A DNA stretch of 64,000 nucleotides from Amblyomma americanum (taxonomy: Eukaryota > Arthropoda > Arachnida > Ixodida > Ixodidae), in assembly GCF_052857255.1 (NCBI RefSeq), contig NC_135500.1, forward strand, positions 50,866,272 to 50,930,271, in the 5' to 3' direction. The translations under genes and the position numbers were made by a program. How positions within the stretch are numbered: position 1 is the stretch's first letter; each line of letters opens with the position of its first letter. The notes under the pieces were generated by a model. The model ran no database searches. It was given only the letters and a program-made list of their open reading frames with translations, and was not told the DNA's origin. Below are positions 42,873-55,194 of this stretch, in pieces.

Positions 42873-43209
42873 GACTTACTATAAACTTGATTTTTAAATA
42901 CGTTTGAGGTAATGAAGGTAACGCGGTCAAGATCGATGGAGAATCTCCATTGCACAGGCTGCAAAACAAATCATCTTCTGTGGCCAGGACAATTGCATTC
43001 TGTACTTTTTGCTGCATGCTTTTGTGGTGTAAGTCCGCTCATATTTTTCTTTTTCTTTTAATGAATGACCTGAACATTGTACGTGTCAATGATTTTTATG
43101 AATAAAACAAAATTTTTGCCGCACTCCACTGTTTTCACCGTTTTAGTCCCTAATGCGTTGAGTGCGCCATAACGCTCCATGAACCAGTCAGTATCACTAC
43201 ACAGGTACC
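42873..43209. other. Presumed 5' region of the Penelope-like element
   Basis: No motif-bearing frame. Its position before 43211 suggests the pLTR or 5' UTR of the element, but no hammerhead core is found here. Confidence 0.3.
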
Positions 43210-43585
43210 GATGGCACAGCTCTGTTTGCACGGGCTTTTGACTAGTGCGCGAATGAGGTCGACGAGCTGGAAAGCAGGTGATGAAGTACAGGTACAACAC
43301 TGCGCGTTGGCGCCTAATCAAATGCCCTTCGCATTTGGCAACCACACAGGCAAATCTGCCAAAATGTTTAGTTTTCAATCTATCCGTGCAGACTTCGGAC
43401 TAGAAGCTATGCAGCTTGCGAAGAAGTACATCAACATCATGCAAGACATCTCGGTGTTCAAGACACACCTGGGATTAACCAAGAAATTCAAGGAAACCAA
43501 GGTTGTACCCCAGAGCCTACGACTACGACGCCCGGTCACCGCACCGGAAGGACGAAGCATCATAAACAAGGCAGAATAGTACCTA

Positions 43586-44846
43586 GTGACGGCACAGATA
43601 CATGAGTGCCGTAGCGCGATTAGGAAGAAAGCAATCGACGCCTTCTTGGAGCGCCGACAATTCGAGCATAAGATGCCCAAGCTAGTGACTTCAATCGAGG
43701 CCTTTGCCAAAGAAACCGCATCATCAGAAGCCGACAAACACCGCACCAAGCAGACAGAGAAGTTGTCGAAATTTCAACCCCGGCCCGAAAAATCCCCACC
43801 GGACCACTCTGACCTGGTCGCCAACTTCTTTTCCAGAAAGCTGACAACCGCCGAAACGTCAATCCTAGCCAAGGGACACAAATTCAACCTCCAGGTGAAT
43901 AGACCTCCACTTCCAGTAATCGTATCTGCGCTTGAAGTCGGCATCCGGCAATTGGAACCTGGTGTACGAGAAGAGGTCAGGCTCAAAACAATAGGTGTGC
44001 TTAATTCAGTGGAAGAACATCGAAAAGAATCAAACCTACCACCGGATGAAAGGCAATCCTTGCAAGAACTGAAGACAGACACCAACATAGTGGTCCTCCC
44101 AGCGGACAAGGGCAACACAAGAGTCGTTCTGGACAGAAGGAATTACGAGGAGAAAATATCCACCTTACTCAGCAGTCAAGATTACGAGAAATTGAAGGAC
44201 CCCACAACAACTACCCAAGCAAGGCTAAACAAAACATTGAAAGAAGTCTTCCAAAAGCACCCCAACTTCCGAAACCTCTCCCCCCAGTTACTGAGCACCG
44301 ACGGATCGGCTCCACCTTTCTACGGCCTGCCCAAAGTCCACAAACCGGGGATCCCTTTGCGCCCGATTGTGGACTTTTTCGGAATACCTTCACAAGCTCA
44401 TATCCCCAGTCGCAGCAAAAACAGTGACCCATATCCGTCATTCCAGTCACTTCATCGAGCTGGCGTCCCAAGCCACCCTTGATGCCGACGAATGTCTTGT
44501 CTGCTTCGACGTGGTGTCCGTTTTCACAAAAATCCTCGTGAAACTTGCGCTGACCGCTACCCGAGACGCCCTTCAACGCGACGACACACTCAGCGCACGC
44601 ACCCCGTTGAGTGTAAATGATGTGTTCCGCCTCCTGGAGCTGTCTCTATCAAACATATACTTCTCGTCAAACGGGGAATTTTACCAACAAGTGAAAGGAA
44701 CGCCAATGGGAGCCTCCATCTCTGTCGTCATGGCCAATTTGACTATGGAACACATCGAACAACGAGGCCTCAACTCATTCCACCCCATGAAACCAGATTT
44801 TCCTCAGGTATGTCGACGACTGCTTCGTCGTCATCAAAAGGTCTAA
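43586..44846 (+). pseudogene. Penelope-like reverse transcriptase
   Basis: The first frame has NIVVLPADKGNTRVVLDRRNYEEK, PPFYGLPKVHKPGIPLRPIVD (the Penelope RT signature before the palm) and a shift near 44385. The second has ECLVCFDVVSVFTKI (first catalytic Asp), YQQVKGTPMGASISVVMANLTME. After another shift near 44800 comes RYVDDCFVVIK (catalytic YVDD). All catalytic residues are present but in three different frames, so the copy is inactive. Confidence 0.8.
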
Positions 44847-45099
44847 GATTCAAAATTTTCTTTCTCATTTAAACTCTGTATAACCTAATATTCAGTTCAC
44901 GCTAGAGGTGGAACAAGAAAACTCCCTGCCGTTTTTGGTCGTCCTCGTATCCTGAAACCACAGTACCCTTCAATTCTTCGTATACCGCAAACCAACTCAC
45001 TCAGGCCGGTATCTCCACTTCTCGAATCACCCGACAGTCCATAAACCATCAGTGGTGAAGACGTAGTTCAGAAGAGTTGAGACACACTGCAGCACACAC

Positions 45100-45724
45100 T
45101 TGACAGAAAAAAAAGAACAATGCACCATATTCAAAGAACTCATCATGAACGGTTACCCAAAAGACTTTATTCAAAAAACCATTCGACATCAAAAACACGA
45201 CAACATGCGCCATGAAATCAACGCACAAAGAGCAACGCCGCCACCAAAATACGTCACTTTACCTTATGTCGGAGGTGTCAGTGAAACCATCGCCCTAATC
45301 CTGAAAAAGGGTCCTCCAGGTTGCGCAAAAGCCCACAAACACTGTTGCGCTTTGCCTACCTGCTCCCAAAAACTGACCGCGGACAGAAAGAGCCCAATGC
45401 ATTGTCTACAAAATTTCTTGCGCCGACTGCGACGCAAGCTACATTGGCGAAAGCAAAAATCTCAAAGAAAGAATTCGGCAATATGAAAACAACGTCCACA
45501 ACTTCGCAAGAAAGCGCAATCCTGTAGCCGAACATTCCGAGGACTCAGACCATAGAATCAACTTAAAAGAAACCCGCATCCTCGGAACCGAAACAAATTA
45601 CTAAAAAAGGCTCTTTCTGGAATCCTGGCACATCCAAACCACCCCGAAAAACGTCAACCGCACAAAAGAAAACCTGCCCCCAGGATATGCCCAGCTACTT
45701 CGCTCTTCAACTCAACAAAATAAA
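45100..45724 (+). pseudogene. Penelope-like connector and GIY-YIG endonuclease
   Basis: 45100-45400 encodes KELIMNGYPKDFIQKTIRHQ and YVTLPYVGGVSETIALILKK, the connector typical of Penelope-like elements. After a shift near 45400, IVYKISCADCDASYIGESKNLKERIRQYENNV is the GIY-YIG nuclease with its preceding C-x2-C, then AEHSEDSDHRINLKETRIL. It ends with YAQLLRSTQQNK just before the gypsy LTR. Confidence 0.8.
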
Positions 45725-45745
45725 ATGTCGCCATTGACCGCCTCC

Positions 45746-46325
45746 TGTTGCAAATGGGTTGCAAGCCCCAAGGGTAGCGTTGGCCTGGCGGCCTGGGGCA
45801 AAGCTGGAAACATCCGAAGGTCCCGGCAAACAAAGGATGAGTCGACTGGCAACAGAACGACTTGTTTATTCTGGCATCGCAAAAGAGCAGCCGGTCAGGG
45901 CGACCACGTTACTCGAAGGAAGAAATCGAAGTCCCTCTCTGGCGTCCGGGGCAGCGGCTTTTATACCTTCGGAGTCGAGGGCAAGAAGGAACGGCTTGGG
46001 ATGAGTCGCCCGATACGGCGACGCTCAGACATGTTCAGACGTGACGTGCGCATCCGCCGGGCCGGCGCCGGTCAGAACTCCTCGCCTCCCAGTTGGGGAG
46101 CTCCTCTCCCCGGCTGCCGCGCTTTGACAAGCGTGGGCACCAACATGCACACACACACACACACGCACACACGACGACACGTGGCATTGAAACCTGCCTG
46201 GACGCGCTTGGCGGGAGGCGTTACGGCAGCACTGAACGGGTCCAAATGACCGCCGCTTTGAACGAAGCCGCGGCGTCCGTTGCATCCGCGCCGGCTATAC
46301 CGCGCGTCGAAGGCGAAACGTAACA
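45746..46325 (-). repeat. 3' LTR of the Gmr1-like element (580 bp)
   Basis: Begins TGTTGCAAATGGG and ends GCGAAACGTAACA in window orientation. The same sequence as 51587-52525 except for a few substitutions, a 4-bp indel (CAAACAAAGG/CAAAGG) and a short (AC)n where the other LTR has a very long one. Confidence 0.9.
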
Positions 46326-46805
46326 GACCGCCCCGCCGGGAGAAGGAGATCCCGATGGTCAGGGGACTGCATCCGCTATCCGGAGGGATGTCGCTCGATG
46401 ACGCTCGTAATCAAAACCGGTCGTCCCTCGATGTTGCTTGAGCGCAGCGCACAGAGAAGGCCTCGTTCTCAGGTTCAGGATCACACAGGACACTGCAAAG
46501 TGACTTCGGGAGAGTTGCCATTTTTGTGCTCGTTCCCAGCAAGCGTTAGAACTACGCCGAAACGCAACCGCTCAGTCAGCAAGCACGAGACAACCCTCAC
46601 TAAGCTCTGCCAGGCTCTTTCCCCTTTTTTACTACTGCCTAGTTCCTTACAGTAGTCAAGCAGCACTCAGAACGCGTCCACAAATTGGAAAATTGCACTA
46701 GAAAGCACATAATCACTTTGAAACACTAAACAAAAGCAATATGTTAAAAATCCCGCCTCAGGAAGAAAACATCAGTAACAAACAACTTTGAAGCGGATTC
46801 CTACG
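46326..46805 (-). other. 3' untranslated part of the Gmr1-like element
   Basis: Runs from the end of the RT-RNase H frame to the 3' LTR. The last bases before the LTR in element direction are GGCGGGGCGGTC, a candidate polypurine tract. No further frame (no env) is seen. Confidence 0.5.
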
Positions 46806-48465
46806 TTAGGGGCTTCGACTTAAGCCATCGGCGTTACCGTTGAGACTCCCCTTTTTGTAACGCACCTCAAAGGAATATTGTTGCAAAGCGAGGCTCCAGC
46901 GCAGGAGGCGGCCATTTTTGGGAGAGATGGTCTGCAGCCATTGGAGAGGGCAGTGATCCGTCTCAATGATAAACCTCGAGCCGGCTAGGTAGCATGACAA
47001 TTTCTGAACGGCCCACACGAGACACGCACACTCTTTCTCGGTGGCGCTGTACGCTTGCTCACGACAGGTCAGCTTACGACTAGCATACAGGACGGGGTGT
47101 TCCACTTCTCCATTGTCCCTTTGGCACAGTACAACGCCCATGCCTCGCTCACTAGCATCGCACTGAACAACGAACCCTTTTGTGTAGTCTGGCGATCGTA
47201 GCACAGGCTGGCTTGTTAGGGCGCTCTTTAAGGCGCTAAAAGCTCTTTCCTTTGTCTCGCTCCAGGCGACTGTTTGGGGCTCTGTTTTTCTTAGAGCATC
47301 CGTCAGGGGAGCCGCGATATCGGAGTACCTGGGGATGTACCTCTGATAGTAGCCGGCGACACCTAAGAACGACCGAATATCGGTCTTCGTGCGCGGTTGC
47401 GGGAAGTCTCCCACAGCGGCCACCTTTATTTCAGAGGGGCGGCGACGACCCTGTCCAATCACGTGACCGAGGTAGACAACCTCGGCCTGTGCTAATTGGC
47501 ACTTGGGAGCCTTAATTGTCAAGCACGCTTCGCGCAGGCGGGTTAGCACTGCCCGCAAGTGTGCCATATGCTCAGACCAGGATGCGGAGAATATCGCTAC
47601 GTCGTCTAAATACGGTAAAGCGAATTCTTCCTGTCCCCGCAACACTTTGTCCATGAGGCTTGAAAAGCAGTATGGCGCGTTCTTCAAACCAAAACTCAAA
47701 ACTTTAGGACGGAATGTTCCCATTGGTGAAATGAACGCCGCATACCTACTAGCCTCTTCTTTAAGTGGAACCTGCCAATAACCCCTGACAAGATCTAGGG
47801 TGGAAATAAACTGAGCGCTACTAACTTTCTCAAGGCGCTCCTCGATGTTAGGGATCGGATAAATTTGATCCTTAGTGATGGAATTAAGCCTGCGGTAGTC
47901 GACGCAAGGACGAGGTTCCTTGCCCGGTACCTCAACTAAAATCAAAGGGGAGGTATAATCACTCTCACCCGCCTCAATAACTCCGAGCTGTAGCATTTTC
48001 TTTACCTCAGCCTCCATAATATCGCGCTGGCGGGGTGACACCCGGTACGCCTTGGATCGTACTGGCTCTGGGGAGGTAAGTTCTATATCATGAGTAAGGA
48101 CAGAAGTCCTACCAGGCCTCTCAGAGAACTGATCTTGAAACTCTTGTAAGAGTTGGTGTAGTTCGGTTTTCTGCTCAGCCGACAGCGGTGCTTTAATGAT
48201 TAAGTCACTAATGACCTGATCAGTGTCTTCCCTGTTCGTCACTGAGCCTAGTCCCGGAAGCTCGACCGGAAGCTCTTCGGGAACGTTTACCATCATACAC
48301 ACCACTGCTTCCCGTTGTCTATAGGGTTTGAGCAGATTACAGTGGTAAACTTGCTGTGCTTTCCGTTTTCCTGGCAGACTCACCACGTAGTTAACATCCG
48401 ACAGTTTTTGAACAATCCGTGCTGGGCCCTCCCACTGCACGTCGAGTTTGATTTTAGCGATGTGC
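46806..48465 (-). CDS. Gmr1-like pol: integrase tail, reverse transcriptase and RNase H
   Basis: The open frame has 544 codons. Residues 1-45 are the GPY/F-type integrase end (WEGPARIVQKLSDVNYVV), so the true reading frame joins the integrase frame upstream across one frameshift. RT: DYRRLNSITKDQIYPIPNIE, STLDLVRGYWQVPL (catalytic Asp216) and PYLDDVAIF (Asp279/280). RNase H: VVQCDASERGMG (Asp428), ATEKE (Glu near 468), IETDHCPLQW (Asp495) and NADGLSR (Asp538). All catalytic residues are intact. Function is to copy element RNA into DNA in virus-like particles. Confidence 0.9.
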
Positions 48466-49945
48466 GCAATATCATTACCTCATCGCCCACCTCAAAACGA
48501 CGGGCCCTGGCTGTCCGATCATAATAAACCTTGGCCCTCTGCTGGGCCTTTGCCATTGCTTCACCTGACAACTCCTGTGCCCTTCTTAAGCGTTCGAGGA
48601 GACTAAGCACGTACTCGACCACGACTGGGTCGTCGCCCCTGCCTTCCCACGAGTCTCGAAGCATGCGAAGCGGAGACCGCAGCGAGCGACCGTACACCAG
48701 CTCAGCTGGCGAAAACCCCGTAGCCGCATGCGGCGCGGTCCTTAATGCAAACATCACCCCAGGCAGACACAGCTCCCAATCACTTTGTTGCTCAAAACAC
48801 AATGCTCTCAACACGCGCTTCATGACGGAGTGGAGCTTCTCAACGGAATTCGACTGTGGGTGGTACACTGAGCTGTGTAACAGCTTTACCCCACACCTTT
48901 CGAGAAAGGCTGTCGTCAAAGCGCTAGTAAACACTGTGCCCTGATCTGACTGGATTTCCGCAGGAAAACCAACTCGCGCAAACATGGACAGTAGTGCATT
49001 GACTATCTCAACTGAGCTGAGTTCTTTAAGCGGCACTGCTTCAGGGAACTTTGTCGCTGGGCAGATCACAGTCAAAATGTGTCTGTACCCCGTGGCTGTT
49101 ACCGGCAGAGGTCCCACTGTATCAATAACGAGCCGTCTAAAAGGCTCCGTAATGATAGGTACAAACTTCAAAGGCGCCCTCGATTTGTCCCCTGGTTTGC
49201 CAACCCGCTGACAGGTGTCACATGTCCTCAAAAAGTGTTCTACGTCACGAAAACACCCTGGCCAATAGTACTCTTGCAAGAGACGGTCCTTAGTCTTCTT
49301 AACTCCTAGGTGTCCGGACCACGAACCGCCATGCGACAAGCGCAACAGATCCTGACGGTAGCACTGAGGCACGATCAGCTGATCGAACTCGACTCCTCTG
49401 CGGTCTAGATACTTCCGGTACAGGACACCACCTCTTTCCACAAAACGAGCATTTTTCTTGGCGATACCTTCCTTGACATTGCAGCGCATGTTTTCTAGGC
49501 TGCCATCCTTTTTTTGCTCGGCTATCAAAGCCGACCGGCTGACTTTTAGCAACCTATTAAGTCCATCGGACGTAGGCGCGATGAGCAAATCTGCAGATAG
49601 CTCTTCTAACTTTCCCGTGTCGGGCGTTTCCTCTCCAGTACCTGGTGCCTTCAGCGCTACAGGCTCAATTTTATTCAGTTCGGACGTGCTCTGAATATCA
49701 GCTAGCTGCGCCTCCGACCCTTTCTCATTGTTCGACAACGTCGGCCCCGCAACTACCGCCTTTGCAGCGAGCTCCCGAACTCTCGATCTGGTTAAGGCCT
49801 GAACGCTAGCCTCACCAAACAAAAGCCCCTTCTCGCGCAGGAGGTGATCGGACCTGTTCGAAAACAGGTACGGGTACTGGGGGGGGGGGGGGCAGCATAG
49901 ATGACACTGCGGCCTCCGTCTCAATTGCTCCGAAAGGTCCTTCAA
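48380..49945 (-). CDS. Gmr1-like pol: integrase (precedes RT)
   Basis: 521-codon frame; the first 20 or so codons are out-of-frame Gag. It carries the zinc-binding HHCC (His205, His212, Cys242, Cys245). The catalytic triad is VIDTVGPL (Asp275), IQSDQGTVF (Asp334) and HPQSNSVEKLH (Glu369); the last two are 35 residues apart, as required for D,D-35-E. RTAPHAATGFSPAELVYGR follows. The last dozen codons are out of frame: after RTSLK at about 48465 the true continuation is in the RT frame. It inserts element cDNA into the genome. Confidence 0.9.
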   Translation of the reverse strand: MKDLSEQLRRRPQCHLCCPPPPQYPYLFSNRSDHLLREKGLLFGEASVQALTRSRVRELAAKAVVAGPTLSNNEKGSEAQLADIQSTSELNKIEPVALKAPGTGEETPDTGKLEELSADLLIAPTSDGLNRLLKVSRSALIAEQKKDGSLENMRCNVKEGIAKKNARFVERGGVLYRKYLDRRGVEFDQLIVPQCYRQDLLRLSHGGSWSGHLGVKKTKDRLLQEYYWPGCFRDVEHFLRTCDTCQRVGKPGDKSRAPLKFVPIITEPFRRLVIDTVGPLPVTATGYRHILTVICPATKFPEAVPLKELSSVEIVNALLSMFARVGFPAEIQSDQGTVFTSALTTAFLERCGVKLLHSSVYHPQSNSVEKLHSVMKRVLRALCFEQQSDWELCLPGVMFALRTAPHAATGFSPAELVYGRSLRSPLRMLRDSWEGRGDDPVVVEYVLSLLERLRRAQELSGEAMAKAQQRAKVYYDRTARARRFEVGDEVMILRTSLKSNSTCSGRAQHGLFKNCRMLTTW

Positions 49946-51272
49946 TAACCACTTTTGCTACGGGCAGACACACGCTGTGAGCTTCCACGGCTTGCTTGAT
50001 CCATGCGCACTCGCCCGTGAACATATCGGGTTCTACGTAAGAGGGGTGAACTACATCCATTGTAGCTGCGGAATCACGAAGCACTCGGCACTCTTTCCCG
50101 TTCACGAGGAAGTCTCGCATGTAAGGCTCGAGAAGCTTCATGTTCTCGTCAGTGCTGCATAATGACAAAAACACAACTTTTGTTTTTGTTTCTGGACACT
50201 GCGCCGAAAAGTGGCCCGGCTTCTGGCACGTATAACACACGCGCGCTTGCCTCGTCTCGAACCGCTTTCTGCGTTCGGCTTCGGCTGCCGCCGTCTCCTT
50301 ACGTTCGGTCGGACTGCTTTCACTCGCATCCGCACTACGTGTGTCCCCCCTTGCTCTCATGGGTGTGAACTTCGGCCTCTCAGACTTGGAGCCAAATTCA
50401 CCCTTTTGACCGTCCTTAGCTCCGCGAGCCCGACGCGTCACAAACTCCTCGGCTAGCTCGGCGGCTTTAGCCACTGTACTAACGTCTGGCCTATCCAAGA
50501 CCCAGTACCGCACGTTCTCAGGTAACCGACTATAAAACTGTTCCAGCCCGAAACACTGCAGAATTTTCTCGTGGTCACCAAACGCTTTCTCTTCTTTGAG
50601 CCACTCCTGCATGTTTGACATAAGGCTGTAGGCAAACTCTGTATATGACTCACTTCTGCCTTTTTCATTTTCCCGAAACTTCCGACGGAACGCCTCCGCT
50701 GACAGCCTGTACTTTTTTAGCAGACTCGATTTCACTTGGTCGAATTCCTCTGCCTCCTCTCTCTTCAAGCGAGCGACTACGTCGGCCGCCTCGCCGGGTA
50801 ACAAAGTGAGCAAGCGCTGTGGCCACGTTTCCCGAGAGAACCCCTGCTTCTCGCACGTTCGCTCAAAGTTAACCAGGAACAAACCAATGTCCTCTCCAAG
50901 CTTAAACGGCCGCATCAGGTCAGTCATTTTGAACGATACTCGTTCTCCTGCACCGTGTGCCTGACTTCCATTACGAGCGCGTTCCATCTCTACCTCGAGA
51001 TGCTTCATTTCCAAAGCGCGCTCTTCTTTCTCTTTATCTTTTTGTTCTTTACGTTCGCGCCCGTCTTTCTCTTTTTGCTCTTTACGTTCGCGCTCCTCTT
51101 TTTGCGCCCTCTCCTCAATGGTCTCAAGGCATTCCGACAGCTCGTCATCCTCAGCCTCCAACTCAAGAATAGCCCTTAGCAGTTCTGGTTTTCTGAGTTT
51201 GTCTGAGACATCCAGACCCAACTCTCTTGCAAGCTCCAGCAATTTCGGTTTGCGCAACGACTTCAAATCCAT
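49812..51272 (-). CDS. Gmr1-like Gag with SCAN-like domain, zinc knuckle and protease start
   Basis: 486 codons. Residues 5-36 resemble a SAP motif (LRKPKLLELARELGLDVSDK), 42-100 is a charged coiled-coil stretch, and 115-190 is the capsid N-part. About 195-283 resembles the SCAN dimerisation fold (FRRKFRENEKGRSESYTEFA, ILQCFGLEQFYSRLPENV). Cys346-Cys349-His354-Cys359 is a CCHC knuckle. VLRDSAATMDVV at 398-408 is the protease active site with Gly changed to Ala. The frame is lost in a 14-C run (49879-49892); the protein should continue into the integrase frame. Confidence 0.85.
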   Translation of the reverse strand: MDLKSLRKPKLLELARELGLDVSDKLRKPELLRAILELEAEDDELSECLETIEERAQKEERERKEQKEKDGRERKEQKDKEKEERALEMKHLEVEMERARNGSQAHGAGERVSFKMTDLMRPFKLGEDIGLFLVNFERTCEKQGFSRETWPQRLLTLLPGEAADVVARLKREEAEEFDQVKSSLLKKYRLSAEAFRRKFRENEKGRSESYTEFAYSLMSNMQEWLKEEKAFGDHEKILQCFGLEQFYSRLPENVRYWVLDRPDVSTVAKAAELAEEFVTRRARGAKDGQKGEFGSKSERPKFTPMRARGDTRSADASESSPTERKETAAAEAERRKRFETRQARVCYTCQKPGHFSAQCPETKTKVVFLSLCSTDENMKLLEPYMRDFLVNGKECRVLRDSAATMDVVHPSYVEPDMFTGECAWIKQAVEAHSVCLPVAKVVIEGPFGAIETEAAVSSMLPPPPPVPVPVFEQVRSPPAREGAFVW

Positions 51273-51586
51273 GGCTGCTCCGAATGCTGCTTTCTCTACT
51301 GCCTACTATTGTCTTGCCGCAAACTAACCCGGCAGCAACGACAACACAATTACCAGCTCTGTTTCTGACGCTAACAAAAGCCTGGCAAAACTCAGAAGAA
51401 GAAAGTCCCGCACTCACCAAACCTCGCAGCCAAGAATTCAGCGCAGTCGTTCCGCTGCAGGCAACCAGTCATCACACAGGGCTCGTTGCACTGCTCCCGG
51501 ATGGTCGTTGTGCTGCTCAGCATACAGTTGACCGCATATCTTCGCTGCTGGCCTCCGTTGTCGGGATCTCACCGCTGGCAACCAGT
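51273..51586 (-). other. Leader of the Gmr1-like element with primer-binding site
   Basis: Adjoins the 5' LTR. The first bases in element direction, ACTGGTTGCCAGCGGTGAGA, begin with the TGG expected to pair with a tRNA 3' CCA. The exact tRNA cannot be named here. Confidence 0.6.
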
Positions 51587-52525
<939 letters not shown>

Positions 52526-52830
52526 CTCCCCATAGTGCGACAACGTGACTAACAACATTAACCCCCGCCTTCCTGCCCCTCCCCCATGCTTTTCGCATCA
52601 CAGCTTTCGTTCCTTAGACCCCCTCCTCCCCTTCATACTTAAGGACGCTAGCTACTGCCCTCAGTCACCCCTGATGAAGGATCCGAGTCGGGTTCGAAAC
52701 GTTGGGTTAAAATTAATGTTTTTGGTTTGAGATGTACAGTTTATTACAAGTCTTCAAACCCAACCAGACAGGCAAATCGGCCGAAAAGTTAAGTTTTCAA
52801 GTTGACATTAGGACGTTGCCTAAAGTCTGG
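52526..52830 (+). mobile_element. Penelope-like element, remainder with hammerhead and restart of 5' region
   Basis: Follows the gypsy element, so it is the continuation of the element at 43210-45745. After the hammerhead core (52671-52700), 52750-52795 encodes FKPNQTGKSAEKLSFQVDI, which resembles NHTGKSAKMFSFQ at 43340, the start of the element's coding region. A tandem or pLTR arrangement, known for Penelope-like elements, explains this. Confidence 0.65.
52655..52712 (+). ncRNA. Hammerhead ribozyme core
   Basis: CTGATGA (52671-52677), stem II GGATCC/GGGTTC with GAGTC loop (52679-52695, six pairs including two G-U), then GAAAC (52696-52700). Both catalytic boxes are exact. Stems I and III cannot be drawn with certainty; Penelope-type hammerheads have very short stem III. 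Probable role: processing of element transcripts. Confidence 0.65.
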
Positions 52831-54894
52831 GTCCATCGAAGGGGGGGGGGGGGGGGTGTCTCTAGTTATTCGAGCATAGCTGGAGAGGAAAATAAAGATG
52901 TAGAGAAAGAAAGCGGCTGCAGCGAGTTTTGCACTATTTTAGGCGAAGTGAAGGTATGAGTTTTATGACACAGACCGGGAACAAACGATCCCCACTTTCT
53001 GCCATTGAGCTGGTTGTTTAACCATGGAGTTGAGTGACCAGCTCTATAGACTGACTCGTGGTGTGAGGGGACGTGTTTCCCGTTTTCTTGCAGCCTTTGT
53101 GTAGTGTTTTTGACTTCTTATTTTTTTTCCGTCTCGGGTTTTAGAAAAGATGTCAATGATTTTTCCTAAAAATCACGGTGAAATTTTCGAAACGATAGAG
53201 ACGAAACTTTCGGGCTACCACTAAAACGAAAAAAAATGTGGCCTGCTTCGGATTCATGCAGCCTCTACATTTTCTCTCGTCAGTTCTTATGGGGCTGTTA
53301 GACCCCCGAAATTCCCCTGACTTAGGTAGGCTGGAAAAGGAAAAAAGACAATAATAGAAAATTTTTGTCGTTGCCTAGCCAGAGAGCTGGCAGTGGTAAT
53401 TCCGTTCGAGCGCTCCCGCTTTAGCCCCGCTACATTGCGTGACGATAGATACCATATTTTCCAGCACGTCCACTCCCCGGACCTCATCACTTTCAAGGTG
53501 CACGCCCAACTGAATATTTAGCATAAACAGGAAGTAAACACAGCAGCGTCTGACTGCGGTATTCGATGGAGACAGGGGCACCCTCAAACTCAGCGAAGGG
53601 CTCAGACGTCTCTGCAGCACTGTAGGCCAGAATATATGATTACACATCTTTATGCAAGGCACTGCTTGCGCTGAATGCCCCAGATCTCCTTGAAGACTTA
53701 ACTGAGATGCTAGGAAAACATTTGAGTAGCATTTCACGTAACTGAGTTAGTCCGATCTTAAGGAGAATGCCCAAAGGTGTATGTTTATAATACGGGAGCA
53801 ATTATCATTAGCACCCACACAAGTGCAGCCATACGGCTGCAAACACAAGCTATACGGATCGAACCCGGGACCATGATCAATTTTTCTTCAACTTTAGAAG
53901 CCTCCCTGATTTCTTTTATAGCCCTATGGCTGTGCTTGCGTGGATGGTACAGAATAGTTACTTCATTGTTGTAGGCGTAACTGAATGCTGCTCTGCTCCC
54001 TGTGCGATATGATGTTCATTATGGATTTTTATGGCGCTATGTCATCTGTGGCCTAACAGCGCCATGGCACAAGGTATTTTGGACTACACAAGGGGGGGGG
54101 GGGGGGTCACAGACCCATTTCCCAAGCATTTCACTCTAAAGAAGCCGAGCACCAGGCATGGAAAAGCTTGCACCCATTGTATCACCAGTGGGTACCCGGC
54201 GGTACTGGGGATCAAATCTCGCACTTCCCGCATGCGAGGCCTGTGCAATATCTATGACTTGCATTATTTTGCTGTCATTGAAAGGAAACATGAAGCGACT
54301 GCCTTAAGTTCAAGGCGACCTGCTTAACACATCTCACCGTTACTGCGTGAAATCTACTAACTGACCGGGCCTGTGTACTTCTCGAAGAGGCCGTAACTTT
54401 GGCATGGCGGCGAACTGCCGAAATTTGGTATGAAATGAAGGGCATTTTTTAGGTCAAGACGTCCCTCGCCGTTGTCTGTTAGCGTCACTGTGCTCAGATT
54501 TCACGCGCTAACTTTCAGTGTGAGGAGGAGGGCGGAGTTGAGTTACAACACCTTGATGCCCATTCAAGGACATCGTCGCAACTATATCCTGTACGAACCC
54601 AACGGAAGTAATTGAATTTGAGTGAAAGGTGCTGTGCAGCGGTTAGAGAACTTAACAGCGTTTTCTGGCAGCAGTGAGGACTGCAAAAATGGAACGCTGT
54701 ACCCCGACCCAAAAATGTCAGACCCGGAGAAGGGGGTTAGAAATTTGCTCAGCTAGGATGGCCACGGCGGTCGGAGGTCAGGTGTACTTGGTGATCGCTG
54801 AACAAATATTTGGTGGTCTAGCGGGCGTAAGCGCGGCCGATCATCTCGATGGTGATGATGATGGCAATGGCGCCGCTCTCAAAACAACTTCAAG
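52831..54894. other. Unassigned end of intron 2
   Basis: Holds two G runs (52841-52856, 54092-54106), a SINE-like piece at 53824-53885 (palindrome GCAGCCATACGGCTGC plus inverted B box) and another inverted tRNA-like piece at 54185-54245 (GGGGATCAAATCTCGC). Frames of up to 137 codons show no domain. Confidence 0.3.
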
Positions 54895-55194
54895 CACACT
54901 ATTGTGCCCACATACGCGCAGGAAGTCCTCAAGATTGTCGCCGTCGTGGGGCTGGTCGCTTTCGCTGTCACGGCTCTGTTCCTGCTGGCCGTGGTGGGAA
55001 TACACCAAAGCAGCACTCGTACCACTAGGACGTTCCCTTTCCTGCTCTGCGATACAGCTGATTGCGAGAAACATGCAGCAGCATTGACCAAGGGCGAACC
55101 CAAAACAATGGATCCCTGCGAAGACTTCGGACTGTTCGTGTGCTCGTCGTGGACTCAGAAGCACGCTGTTGTCTCCAGGTCGATGACACAACAG
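54895..55194 (+). CDS. M13 metallopeptidase gene, exon 3 (transmembrane anchor and start of ectodomain)
   Basis: Encodes exactly 100 codons: HTIVPTYAQEVLK, a transmembrane helix (IVAVVGLVAFAVTALFLLAV), then FPFLLCDTADCEKHAA, DPCEDFGLFVCSSW and VSRSMTQQ. The pattern C..x2..C, DPC.DF...C..W is the N-terminal disulfide region of the M13 family (neprilysin, ECE). The acceptor is TTCAAG|CACACT, the only AG between the upstream in-frame stop (54859) and the conserved coding part; the donor is CAACAG|GTGTTC. Both ends are phase 0. It makes the protein a type II membrane protein. No stop or frameshift is seen. Confidence 0.8.

Larger units (their letters stand above)
43210..45745 (+). mobile_element. 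Penelope-like element, main part, frameshifted
   Basis: Order: N-terminal region (43340-43579; TGKSAKMFSFQ, SLRLRRPVTAPEGRSI), RT (43586-44482 and 44367-44846), RT end (RKPTHSGRY at about 44985), connector (45100-45330) and GIY-YIG nuclease (about 45390-45530). At least four frameshifts or stops occur. The coding part ends near 45724. After the gypsy insertion the element seems to continue at 52526 with a hammerhead core. Confidence 0.8.

Noticed and set aside
53375..53737. 120-codon minus frame in the M13 intron
   Set aside because: No recognisable motif; both strands look non-coding or like a decayed repeat.
54674..55087. Alternative frame overlapping M13 exon 3
   Set aside because: The conserved M13 cysteine and DPCEDF pattern lies in the other frame; this one is a shadow.
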